Assembly: GCA_018714405.1 (NCBI GenBank)
Contig: DVNM01000032.1
Location: 1-43,193, forward strand
Direction: 5' to 3'
DNA: 43,193 bases
From: Scybalenecus merdavium
GTDB taxonomy: Bacteria > Bacillota > Clostridia > Oscillospirales > Acutalibacteraceae
Shown here piece by piece: positions 7,434-14,868 of this stretch. Below the pieces are notes generated by a model that saw only the letters and a program-made list of their open reading frames with translations, did no database searches and was not told the origin of the DNA. Position numbers and translations under genes: made by a program. Numbering within the stretch: the stretch's first letter is position 1; every line of letters starts with the position of its first letter.

Positions 7434-8045
7434 ATGAAAAAAACTCTTATCGCAGTATTTTTTATAATTGCTTTACTGTGTGTGCCGCAAACGGCTATGG
7501 CTGCGGCCACTGACGACGGTACATACAAAGTCTCCATTCAGCTTTGGCATGCGGAAAAGGATGAGGAGTCCATGGGCAATTCTTTTATTGCCCCGGTCGC
7601 GCAGATCAAAGTTGAAAACGGTCAAAAAACCATTACCGTAGTCTCCAGCGAATCGGTCGACAATTTCCAGTTCTGGTACTATACCGATGGCTCTGTAAAC
7701 GGCGAGACGGCGGCTGCGCAGATGCAGGAAAATGTTGTGATCAATGGCACAACTTATCCGATAGGGTTTACGTTTCCCCTGGTAACGGATGCGGAATATG
7801 TCGGTGTGAAATTTCAGGCGTCTATTATGCCGATCTCGCCGTCTGCGCGTGTCAAGATCGACTATTCCACTTTGCAGCCGGTTTCAGACGGTGCCAAAAG
7901 CGGTGGCGCTGTGGTACAGCTGAACACGGATTCCGGCGATTATTCGGCAATGTGGATCGCAACAGGCGTGACAGCGGGCATCGTTTTGCTCTCTGCCCTG
8001 ATCGGGGGTCTTTGTGCGTGCAAGGGCAAAAAGAAAAAAGTCTGA
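7434..8045 (+). CDS. NEAT-domain surface protein, membrane anchored
   Basis: This 203-residue protein has a signal peptide (1 to about 23, ending TAMA), a NEAT-like beta domain (about 28-145) and a C-terminal membrane segment (about 172-194) followed by the basic tail CKGKKKKV, so the domain faces outward and is held at the membrane. The block DGTYKVSIQLWHAEKDEESM (28-47) is the part most like NEAT domains, which bind heme in Isd-type systems. The usual YxxxY ligand pair near the end of the domain is not visible (MPISPSARVKIDY instead), and Phe replaces the usual Tyr of the first helix, so heme could be bound differently or weakly. It is the first gene of the operon, downstream of the iron-box candidate and 24 nt before the ABC exporter pair. 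Its role as the surface receptor for the ECF importer is inference from context. Confidence 0.72.
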   Translation: MKKTLIAVFFIIALLCVPQTAMAAATDDGTYKVSIQLWHAEKDEESMGNSFIAPVAQIKVENGQKTITVVSSESVDNFQFWYYTDGSVNGETAAAQMQENVVINGTTYPIGFTFPLVTDAEYVGVKFQASIMPISPSARVKIDYSTLQPVSDGAKSGGAVVQLNTDSGDYSAMWIATGVTAGIVLLSALIGGLCACKGKKKKV

Positions 8046-8069
8046 CAGATACAGAAAGAGGTTTATGGC

Positions 8070-9812
8070 GTGATAAAAACAAATTTGATCAATCAGGTCA
8101 GCCAGTCGAAAAAGTATATTGCGCTTACTGTTTTGGCGCAGTGGGTCAAGCTGGTGGCCAATGTGGTGATGATGTTTTGCATTGCAAACATGATCGGCAG
8201 GCTTGCGTCCGGCGAAAGGCCGCAGATCCGTGCGGTTTTGCTGCTTGCTGGCGCCGGCATATGTGTGCTGCTTGTGCGCTATTTTTGCAGCATGGCGGCT
8301 GCACGCACGTCCTTTCTGGCTTCGGCAGAGGTCAAAAAGGTGCTGCGCGGCAAGCTTTACAACAAATTGACGCGTCTGGGCGCATCGTATCATGAAAAGG
8401 TGTCCACCTCCGAAATCGTGCAGGTGTTTGTGGAGGGTGTGGACCAGCTGGAACTCTATTTCGGCAAATATCTGCCGCAGTTTTTTTATAGCGTGCTTGC
8501 GCCCGTCACGCTGTTTGCCATTCTTGTTTTCGTCAGCTGGCAGGCCGCTGTGGTGCTTTTGGTCTGCGTGCCGCTGATCCCGCTTTCGATCGTTGCCGTG
8601 CAGAAAATCGCCAAGCGGCTTTTGTCAAAATACTGGGGCGTTTATGTTGACCTCGGCGATACGTTTTTGGAAAATATTCAGGGGCTAACGACGCTGAAGA
8701 TTTACCAGGCTGATGAACGCCGAAATGTGCAGATGAACGAAAAGGCCGAGGAATTTCGCCGCATCACCATGAAAGTTTTGACTATGCAGCTGAATTCTGT
8801 AACGGTCATGGATATTATTGCCTACGGCGGCGCGGCGATCGGTGTGATCATCTCCGTTTCACAGGTGGCGGCTGGCACGATTTCGCTGGCGCAGGCTTTC
8901 CTGATCATTATGCTTGCAGCCGATTTCTTTTTGCCGCTTCGCATGCTGGGCTCCTTTTTCCATGTGGCCATGAACGGCATGGCTGCCAGCGACAAGCTGT
9001 TTCGCATCTTGGAAATGGATGAACCGGAGCAGGGCACAAAGACAATACCGGCCGGCAGCAGTGCGGTCGCGTTTCGTGACGTCAGTTTTTCGTACGACCA
9101 AAAGCGGCCGATTCTGCAGAATGTGGACGTACAGATCCCAAGCGGTGCTTTTGCAGCCGTTGTCGGTAAATCCGGCTGCGGCAAAAGCACAATGGCTTCT
9201 CTTTTAAGCGGCCTTGTAAAAGGCTATACCGGCAGCATTACAGTGGGTGGGGTGCCGGTGCGCGAAATCAGTGAAGAAAATCTGATGCAAAGCATCACGG
9301 TCGTTACCCATAACAGTTACATATTTTCCGGCACGGTGCGCGAGAATCTTCAAATGGCCGCACCGGATGCGTCTGAAGAGCGCATGGTCTCTGCCCTGAA
9401 GCAAGTCAGACTTTGGCCGTTTTTAGAGGAGCAGCAGGGGCTGGAAACGGTGCTGAGCGAGCAGGGGGCTAACTTTTCGGGCGGCCAGCGGCAGCGCCTT
9501 GCCCTGGCAAGAGCCATTCTGCACGATACGCCGATCTATATTTTTGACGAGGCGACCTCCAACATCGATGCAGAAAGCGAAAATGACATTATGCAGGTCA
9601 TTCGCTCCATGCGCGGCAAAAAAACGGTGCTTCTGATTTCGCACCGTCTGGAAAACGTTGTCTGTGCAGACGAGATCTACGTTTTGTCATCTGGTAAGAT
9701 CGTGCAGCGCGGCACACACAGTGTACTGATGCAGGAACAGGGACCGTATGCAGAAATGTATAATACGCAGTTCTCACTGGAAAAGTTTGGGGAAAGGAGC
9801 GATGCGCAGTGA
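8070..9812 (+). CDS. ABC exporter half-transporter, CydD-like
   Basis: This 580-residue protein has an N-terminal six-helix exporter domain (about 15-305) fused to an ATPase: Walker A GKSGCGKST 366-374, signature FSGGQ 469-473, Walker B IYIFDE 489-494 and an H-loop ISHR. It resembles the CydD side of CydDC exporters, which move thiols (and reportedly heme) across the membrane. The start is the GTG at 8070 with AAAGAGG 8 nt upstream; an ATG at 8065 is out of frame. It overlaps the next gene by 4 nt (GTGA), so the two are translationally coupled and probably form a heterodimer. No cydAB genes are nearby, so cytochrome bd assembly is not indicated; a role in heme or thiol handling within this operon is inference. 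Confidence 0.85.
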   Translation: MIKTNLINQVSQSKKYIALTVLAQWVKLVANVVMMFCIANMIGRLASGERPQIRAVLLLAGAGICVLLVRYFCSMAAARTSFLASAEVKKVLRGKLYNKLTRLGASYHEKVSTSEIVQVFVEGVDQLELYFGKYLPQFFYSVLAPVTLFAILVFVSWQAAVVLLVCVPLIPLSIVAVQKIAKRLLSKYWGVYVDLGDTFLENIQGLTTLKIYQADERRNVQMNEKAEEFRRITMKVLTMQLNSVTVMDIIAYGGAAIGVIISVSQVAAGTISLAQAFLIIMLAADFFLPLRMLGSFFHVAMNGMAASDKLFRILEMDEPEQGTKTIPAGSSAVAFRDVSFSYDQKRPILQNVDVQIPSGAFAAVVGKSGCGKSTMASLLSGLVKGYTGSITVGGVPVREISEENLMQSITVVTHNSYIFSGTVRENLQMAAPDASEERMVSALKQVRLWPFLEEQQGLETVLSEQGANFSGGQRQRLALARAILHDTPIYIFDEATSNIDAESENDIMQVIRSMRGKKTVLLISHRLENVVCADEIYVLSSGKIVQRGTHSVLMQEQGPYAEMYNTQFSLEKFGERSDAQ

Positions 9813-11470
9813 AACGAAAACAAAGCGGCATCAGGATCATGGCGCGCCTGATCGGCCTGGTAAAACCGCTGGCCGGGTTTATGGTGTTGGCTGTGTTCCT
9901 TGGCGTGACCGGTTTTTTATGCGCCATATCCATCACAGTCGTCGGTGCACTCGGGCTTCTGGATGCGGCCGGATTCAGCGGCGGCATTGCCGTTGGCGCC
10001 GCGTTTGCGATCGTGGCTGTCTGCGCCGTTTTGCGCGGCTTACTGCACTACGGTGAACAGGCTTGCAACCACTATATTGCGTTTAAGCTTCTGGCACTGA
10101 TCCGTGACAAAATTTTCCGCGCCATGCGCCGTCTGGCGCCTGCAAAGCTGGAGGGGCGCGACAAGGGCAATCTCATCTCGATTATTACGAGCGATATTGA
10201 ACTGCTGGAGGTTTTTTACGCGCATACGATCTCACCGATTTGTATTGCTGTGATCACCTGTGCCGTTATGCTGGTATTTTTTGCGCATTACCATGTTTTG
10301 TTTATGCTCATCGCGCTGCTTGCCTATGTTGTCGTCGGCGTGGTCGTGCCGCTTACGGCCTCGCACTTCAGCCGCGATGCGGGCATGACGTACCGCAGCC
10401 GTGCCGGCGCTCTTTCCAGTTATCTGCTCGACAGCATGCGCGGCCTGGTGGAAACCATCCGTTTCGGCAAAACAAAAGAACGTCTGCAAGAGATGGAAAA
10501 ACGCACGGATGAACTGAACGCGCTGCAATCCTCCATGAAAAAAACAGAGGGCCATACCGGCGCCGCGGCAGATTCTGTAATATTGGCGTTTTCTTTTGCC
10601 ATGCTGTTCAGCGGCATTGTTTTGTACAATCAGGGTACTGTCGGCTTTGACGCTGTGCTGGCCTCGACCGTCGGTATGATGAGCTCCTTTGGCCCGGTCG
10701 CCGCGCTGAGCGGCCTTGCCGGCAACTTGACACATACACTGGCAAGCGGGGAGCGTGTGCTGGATATTTTAGACGAAACACCGGCCGTTTGCGAAAACAC
10801 TGACGGCGCCGAGGTGCAATTTGGCGGCATGGCATGCAGCGGGGTGGACTTTGCTTATAACGAAGAGCAGATCCTGCGCGGTTTTGACATGCAGGTGCCG
10901 GAAAAGGGCGTACTTGGCATTCAGGGTCCAAGCGGTTCCGGCAAATCCACTGTGCTTCGTTTGCTGATGCGTTTTTGGGATGTGCAGGGCGGACGTGTGT
11001 CTATGTCATGCAAAAACGTTAAAGAGATCAAAACGGCTTCTTTGCGCAGCAATCAAAGTTTTGTAACGCAGGAAACGCAGCTGTTTCACACTTCCATTGA
11101 AGAAAATATCAAAATCGCGAAGGCCCATGCAACACATGCAGAAGTGGTGGAGGCGGCAAAGAAAGCGTCAGTACATGATTTTATCATGACCCTGCCGGAC
11201 GGATACGACACGAACGTCGGCGAACTGGGCGATCTGCTGTCAGGCGGCGAGCGCCAGCGCATTGGGCTTGCGCGGGCGTTTTTGAGCGATGCGCCGATGA
11301 TTTTGCTGGACGAACCGACCAGCAATCTGGATAGTCTGAATGAGGGCCGAATCTTAAAATCCCTCGACCGTGTGAAAAAGGACAAATCTATTTTACTTGT
11401 TTCACACCGCGCGTCCACCATGCGCATCGCTGAAAAAGTATACAGTGTAGATAACGGGAGGCTATCTTAA
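9809..11470 (+). CDS. ABC exporter half-transporter, CydC-like
   Basis: This 553-residue partner of the preceding half-transporter has membrane segments in about 20-300 and an ATPase domain with Walker A GPSGSGKST 373-381, signature LSGGE 477-481, Walker B MILLDE 497-502 and an H-loop VSHR. The start is GTG 9809, overlapping the previous stop, with AAGGAG 9 nt upstream. Its stop codon shares a base with the ATG of the YgbA-family gene. Both ATP sites look intact by motif in both halves, so this is an active heterodimer rather than one with a degenerate site. The transported substrate is unknown. Confidence 0.85.
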   Translation: MKRKQSGIRIMARLIGLVKPLAGFMVLAVFLGVTGFLCAISITVVGALGLLDAAGFSGGIAVGAAFAIVAVCAVLRGLLHYGEQACNHYIAFKLLALIRDKIFRAMRRLAPAKLEGRDKGNLISIITSDIELLEVFYAHTISPICIAVITCAVMLVFFAHYHVLFMLIALLAYVVVGVVVPLTASHFSRDAGMTYRSRAGALSSYLLDSMRGLVETIRFGKTKERLQEMEKRTDELNALQSSMKKTEGHTGAAADSVILAFSFAMLFSGIVLYNQGTVGFDAVLASTVGMMSSFGPVAALSGLAGNLTHTLASGERVLDILDETPAVCENTDGAEVQFGGMACSGVDFAYNEEQILRGFDMQVPEKGVLGIQGPSGSGKSTVLRLLMRFWDVQGGRVSMSCKNVKEIKTASLRSNQSFVTQETQLFHTSIEENIKIAKAHATHAEVVEAAKKASVHDFIMTLPDGYDTNVGELGDLLSGGERQRIGLARAFLSDAPMILLDEPTSNLDSLNEGRILKSLDRVKKDKSILLVSHRASTMRIAEKVYSVDNGRLS

Positions 11471-11820
11471 TGAAAGACCGTGTCAAAAAAGAACAGGCCG
11501 CTTTGCCGGAAATGATTCAAATTTATTGTCATGGCGTGCATAAAACCAGAAAAGGGCAGCTGTGTCCGGAATGCCAGGCGCTTTGCGATTATGCCTTGAA
11601 CCGCCTTGCGCACTGTCCGTTTGGCGACAGCAAAACTTTCTGTAGCCAGTGCCCGATCCACTGCTATAAACCGGATATGCGCGAGCGCATCCGTGCGGTC
11701 ATGCGCTATGCCGGGCCGCGTATCATGTTTGTGCACCCGGTAGCCGGCACGGCGCATGTCATTTCTACCATACGCGGCGTAATTGCTAAAAAGAAAAAGG
11801 AGAAAAAAGGTGAGTCATAA
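11470..11820 (+). CDS. YgbA-family protein (nitrous oxide-stimulated promoter family)
   Basis: This 116-residue cytoplasmic protein carries eight cysteines, including CPEC (32-35) and CSQCPIHC (58-65), plus the conserved CYKPDMRERIRAVMRYAGPR block (65-84). This matches the small YgbA family, whose enterobacterial members are induced by nitric oxide. The cysteine pattern suggests metal or Fe-S binding; that is inference. The C-terminus is lysine-rich and its end overlaps the start of the ECF S gene. GGGAGG lies 8 nt before the ATG. Its placement between an exporter pair and an ECF importer suggests a part in heme, iron or nitrosative stress handling. Confidence 0.78.
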   Translation: MKDRVKKEQAALPEMIQIYCHGVHKTRKGQLCPECQALCDYALNRLAHCPFGDSKTFCSQCPIHCYKPDMRERIRAVMRYAGPRIMFVHPVAGTAHVISTIRGVIAKKKKEKKGES

Positions 11821-12388
11821 AATTTTAAAAAAATTCGGTGTAAAGGATTTTGTTTTTCTGGCCGTTTTGGCGGCGGCTATGACGCTTGCCGGCGGCCTTA
11901 CGATGCCGCTTGTCATGCACACAACTTTGTTCGGTCTTCGCAACATGGCGGCTGCGCCGCTTTATGCGCTTTTCTGTGCGATCGGTCTGATGAAGGTGCG
12001 CAAACCCGGTGCACTGACGGTTTTGGGACTCTTTTCCGGCGTACCGCTTGTGTTCATGTCGACGGTTATGTTCTTTAACCAGTTTGTGGCTGCGCTGATC
12101 GCCGAAGCGCTGATGCTGCTGTTTTTCAGGGGCTATCAAAAAACAAGCGCCGTCTTTTTTGCCGCCGGTATTTATATGCCGCTTTCATTGCCGGTCACGC
12201 TTGTGTTCAGTATTTGGCTGAACGGCAGCAGTTACGACGATTTACTGCGCAATCCGGTTGCCGGCATCTTCACTTCGCTTGGCACGGTCGTGCTTGGTTT
12301 TCTCGGTGCGTGGCTTGGGCTGAAAATTGCAAAAGAGCTGCAAAAAGCCGGTAAACTAAAACCTTACGGAGAAGATCAGAATGTTTGA
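11810..12388 (+). CDS. ECF transporter S component, Trep_Strep/MptA-like family
   Basis: This 192-residue membrane protein has five or six hydrophobic segments and looks like an ECF substrate-binding S subunit of the Trep_Strep group. It would capture the substrate in the membrane and dock on the T and A subunits encoded immediately after it. The start is GTG 11810, because AGGAG at 11798-11802 is 7 nt upstream; an earlier in-frame TTG at 11783 has no such site. It overlaps the YgbA gene by 11 nt and the T gene by 8 nt. With a NEAT protein in the same operon, heme or a related tetrapyrrole is the plausible substrate. An ECF-type heme importer has been reported in Latilactobacillus sakei (from memory). 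Confidence 0.75.
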   Translation: MSHKILKKFGVKDFVFLAVLAAAMTLAGGLTMPLVMHTTLFGLRNMAAAPLYALFCAIGLMKVRKPGALTVLGLFSGVPLVFMSTVMFFNQFVAALIAEALMLLFFRGYQKTSAVFFAAGIYMPLSLPVTLVFSIWLNGSSYDDLLRNPVAGIFTSLGTVVLGFLGAWLGLKIAKELQKAGKLKPYGEDQNV

Positions 12389-13064
12389 ACAGTTTAAATC
12401 CAAGCGTCCGCTTTATCCGCTGGTAGGTTTTTTCTCCTCCCTCGTTACGCTGGTTGCTGGTATGATTTTTTCCAGACATTTGTCTGTGTTTATATTTATA
12501 GCTGTTTTAGCCGTTATTTATTGTGTGTTCGGGTTTTGGAAAGCCGTTTTAAAGATGGGCGCTGGCATGTTTTTATTTGGTGTGCTTATGGCGCTGCTGT
12601 CTGCGCCGGTCAGCGGCGGTTTCGATTCTTTTTGGGAAACAGTCGGCCGCGCGCTGCTGCTCGGCATTTGTGCTGTGCCGATGATCTCGGTGCCGCCGGC
12701 GGAGCTGACCCGGTGTCTGGTACAGCTGAAATGTCCGCGTGTTATTACACTTGGCATGCTCGTTACCCTTCGTTTCATTCCGGTACTGATCAGTGAGGTG
12801 CGCCAGATATGGGAGGCTATGAAAACGCGCGGCGTGCATATGGCCTGGTATAGACCCGGCTGCGTTTACCGCGCCTTTTTCATCCCGCTTGCGATGCGGA
12901 TCATCAATATCTCCGACACGCTCTCTCTTTCCCTGGAAACGCGCGGGTTCGTACTGGATGACAAAGATGCTACCGTCTATCATCCCGTGCGCTTTCGCCT
13001 GCGCGACGGCATCTTTGCCGTATTAACAGCGGCCAGTGTGGCTGCAATGGCGGTGATCCTATGA
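12381..13064 (+). CDS. ECF transporter T component (EcfT/CbiQ family)
   Basis: This 227-residue transmembrane coupling subunit has hydrophobic segments at about 12-85 and 90-120 and at the C-terminus, and the two short coupling motifs of the family appear as TRG in KTRGVH and in ETRGFV (usually ARG). These cytosolic helices engage the grooves of the ATPase pair. It overlaps its neighbours on both sides (8 nt with S, 4 nt with A), which indicates fixed-ratio synthesis as one dedicated importer rather than a shared group II module. Confidence 0.85.
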   Translation: MFEQFKSKRPLYPLVGFFSSLVTLVAGMIFSRHLSVFIFIAVLAVIYCVFGFWKAVLKMGAGMFLFGVLMALLSAPVSGGFDSFWETVGRALLLGICAVPMISVPPAELTRCLVQLKCPRVITLGMLVTLRFIPVLISEVRQIWEAMKTRGVHMAWYRPGCVYRAFFIPLAMRIINISDTLSLSLETRGFVLDDKDATVYHPVRFRLRDGIFAVLTAASVAAMAVIL

Positions 13065-14485
13065 GTACGGCGATTGAACTGCGCGGCGTGTCTTTTGCTT
13101 ATGCAGGCAGCGCGCAAAAGGTGCTCGATCAGGTAGATCTGAAACTGGATTACGGCGAATTCATGGTGCTCTCCGGCGTTTCCGGTGAGGGTAAAACAAC
13201 GCTGCTGTCCGTGATCAATGGGGTGATCCCGTTCATCAACGGCGGCGAGCTTTCAGGCGATGTGTTTCTGGACGGAAAACGGGCCAATGAAATGCACATC
13301 AGCGCACGTTCCCGTCTGGTCGGCAGTGTTTTGCAGAATGCCGATGAACAGATCGTACATGATTTGACAGAGGACGAAGTCGCTTTCGGCTGTGAAAATC
13401 TGAAATATCCGCCGCAGCAGATCGAAACGACGGTGCACGAAAGCCTGCGGCAGATGAAACTCGAAGCGCACTGGCCGACCAAAACGCTTTCCGGCGGGCA
13501 GAAACAGCGGCTCATCACAGCAGCTACGCTGGCTATGCGGCAGAAAATTCTGGTTTTAGACGAACCGCTTGCCAACTTGGACAAGGAGGGTGGGGCACTG
13601 CTTTTAAACAGATTGAAAGATCTGACACGTTTGGGCTTTGCTGTTTTACTGGTAGAACACCGGCTGGATGTTGTGCTGCCGTATGCAGACAGTGTGATCT
13701 GGCTGAAAAACGGCCGGCTTTTTCGCAGCGACGATCCCAACACACTATTAAAGAACAGCCGTGAAAAGCTGTATGCGCAGCCAGAATGTACACTGCCGGC
13801 ACAGGATGTCTGCATAGAGGCGCAGCACATTGCGTTTTCCGTTCGTGACCGCAGCATTTTAAACGCTGTTTCCGTTGCAATCCATGCCGGCGAGCGCATC
13901 GCTTTGCTTGGCGAAAACGGCTGCGGCAAGACAACGCTTTTGCGCATTTTAGCGCGCCTTACCAAACCGACCGGCGGCCGGATTGTGCATAATATTTTGC
14001 CAGGCGACAAAAAGAAAAAAGCCGGCAGCGCATGGTTCAAAAAGGTCGGTTTTGTTTACCAGAACCCGTCCTACCAGCTTTTTATGCCGACACTGCTTGA
14101 GGAGATCGCTTATCAGGCCGTTTCTGCCGAAAAAGCGCAGGAGATGATCGAACGCTTTGGACTTGCCGGTCTGGAAAAGCGCCACCCGCATTCTCTGTCT
14201 GAGGGGCAGAAGCGGCGCGCGGGCATTGCAGCCGTAATGGCTGGGGAACCACAGGTCGTGCTGCTCGACGAACCGACTGTCGGACAGGATTACGACAATC
14301 TGAAACAGACGGTCGAGACACTGAACGATCTGCACCGGCAAACCGGCAATACAATGATTACCGTAACACACGATTTTCGCTGTGCAGCAGCGCTCGCGGA
14401 CCGTGTCTTGATTTTGGAAAACGGCCAAATCACCGAAAGCGGCGCCAGCGAACTGGCGGACGCATATTTTAAAAGAAATATGTAG
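13061..14485 (+). CDS. ECF transporter A component, two fused ATPase domains
   Basis: This 474-residue protein joins two ABC ATPases. Domain 1 has Walker A GVSGEGKTT 39-47, signature LSGGQ 143-147 and Walker B ILVLDE 163-168. Domain 2 has Walker A GENGCGKTT 284-292, signature LSEGQ 379-383 and Walker B VVLLDE 399-404. The fusion replaces the usual EcfA-EcfA' pair and powers the S/T membrane complex. The ATG overlaps the previous stop (ATGA). It is the last gene of the operon, and the terminator hairpin at 14518-14545 follows. Confidence 0.88.
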   Translation: MSTAIELRGVSFAYAGSAQKVLDQVDLKLDYGEFMVLSGVSGEGKTTLLSVINGVIPFINGGELSGDVFLDGKRANEMHISARSRLVGSVLQNADEQIVHDLTEDEVAFGCENLKYPPQQIETTVHESLRQMKLEAHWPTKTLSGGQKQRLITAATLAMRQKILVLDEPLANLDKEGGALLLNRLKDLTRLGFAVLLVEHRLDVVLPYADSVIWLKNGRLFRSDDPNTLLKNSREKLYAQPECTLPAQDVCIEAQHIAFSVRDRSILNAVSVAIHAGERIALLGENGCGKTTLLRILARLTKPTGGRIVHNILPGDKKKKAGSAWFKKVGFVYQNPSYQLFMPTLLEEIAYQAVSAEKAQEMIERFGLAGLEKRHPHSLSEGQKRRAGIAAVMAGEPQVVLLDEPTVGQDYDNLKQTVETLNDLHRQTGNTMITVTHDFRCAAALADRVLILENGQITESGASELADAYFKRNM

Positions 14486-14517
14486 TGTCAGACGAAACGC
14501 TTTTTAGGCAGATAAAA

Positions 14518-14545
14518 AAATCCCGGTCATATCTGACCGGGATCT
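14518..14545 (+). terminator. terminator hairpin, copy 1 of a 28-bp duplication
   Basis: The 28 bp include a 9-bp stem TCCCGGTCA (14521-14529) / TGACCGGGA (14534-14542). An A run lies on its 5' side (14514-14520), so it has a strong U tract on the minus strand but none on the plus strand, where it is followed by the repeat element. An identical 28-bp copy lies at 14833-14860. Confidence 0.6.
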
Positions 14546-14832
14546 CAGCGTGTCGAAAAAGGTATAATGGCAACAAATTATACAGCCCGACACGCTGATA
14601 GGCTGTCAAAAAGACGAGTTGGATTTTGTATTTTGCGAGGTGGTGCCGTACGGCGGTACTGCCCCCGAGCAAAAGACAAAAAGCGCAAAAACCGCACAAT
14701 TGTGCGGTTTTTCTGCTTTTAAAGTGCTTTATTTTCTTTAGAGTGCAAGATGCTTTTCTGCTTGAGAAAAATAACAGTCTGTTTTTCAAAATTTTTTTTA
14801 CGCGCGGTCCAACCGGCTTTTTCGACAGTCTC
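14546..14832. mobile_element. MITE-like element between duplicated terminator hairpins
   Basis: This 287-bp non-coding stretch has related inverted ends: CAGCGTGTCGAAAAAG at 14546-14561 against GAGACTGTCGAAAAAG read in reverse from 14832 (13 of 16 match). Inside are a hairpin with an 11-bp outer stem (14545-14555 / 14588-14598) and 7-bp inner stem (14562-14568 / 14577-14583), a second inner end AGGCTGTCAAAAAG at 14600-14613, the palindrome GCCGTACGGC at 14645-14654 and a perfect 26-bp palindrome at 14687-14712. It carries no plausible gene. A small non-autonomous element is the best reading; the mobilising enzyme is unknown. Confidence 0.55.
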
Positions 14833-14860
14833 AAATCCCGGTCATATCTGACCGGGATCT
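14833..14860 (-). terminator. terminator hairpin, copy 2 of the 28-bp duplication
   Basis: This is identical over 28 bp to 14518-14545 and lies 8 nt after the stop of the minus-strand GH18 gene. The two copies flank the 287-bp element exactly, so a single bidirectional terminator between two convergent genes was probably duplicated when the element arrived. Confidence 0.6.
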
Positions 14861-14868
14861 GTGCTTAT

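Noticed and set aside
8070..11470. CydDC for cytochrome bd assembly
   Set aside because: No cydA or cydB is nearby, and the operon partners point to heme or iron handling; the CydDC likeness is kept only as a family resemblance.
11783..11809. TTG 11783 as start of the ECF S gene
   Set aside because: It has no ribosome binding site and adds a Lys/Arg-rich stretch shared with the YgbA gene's end; GTG 11810 has AGGAG at 7 nt.
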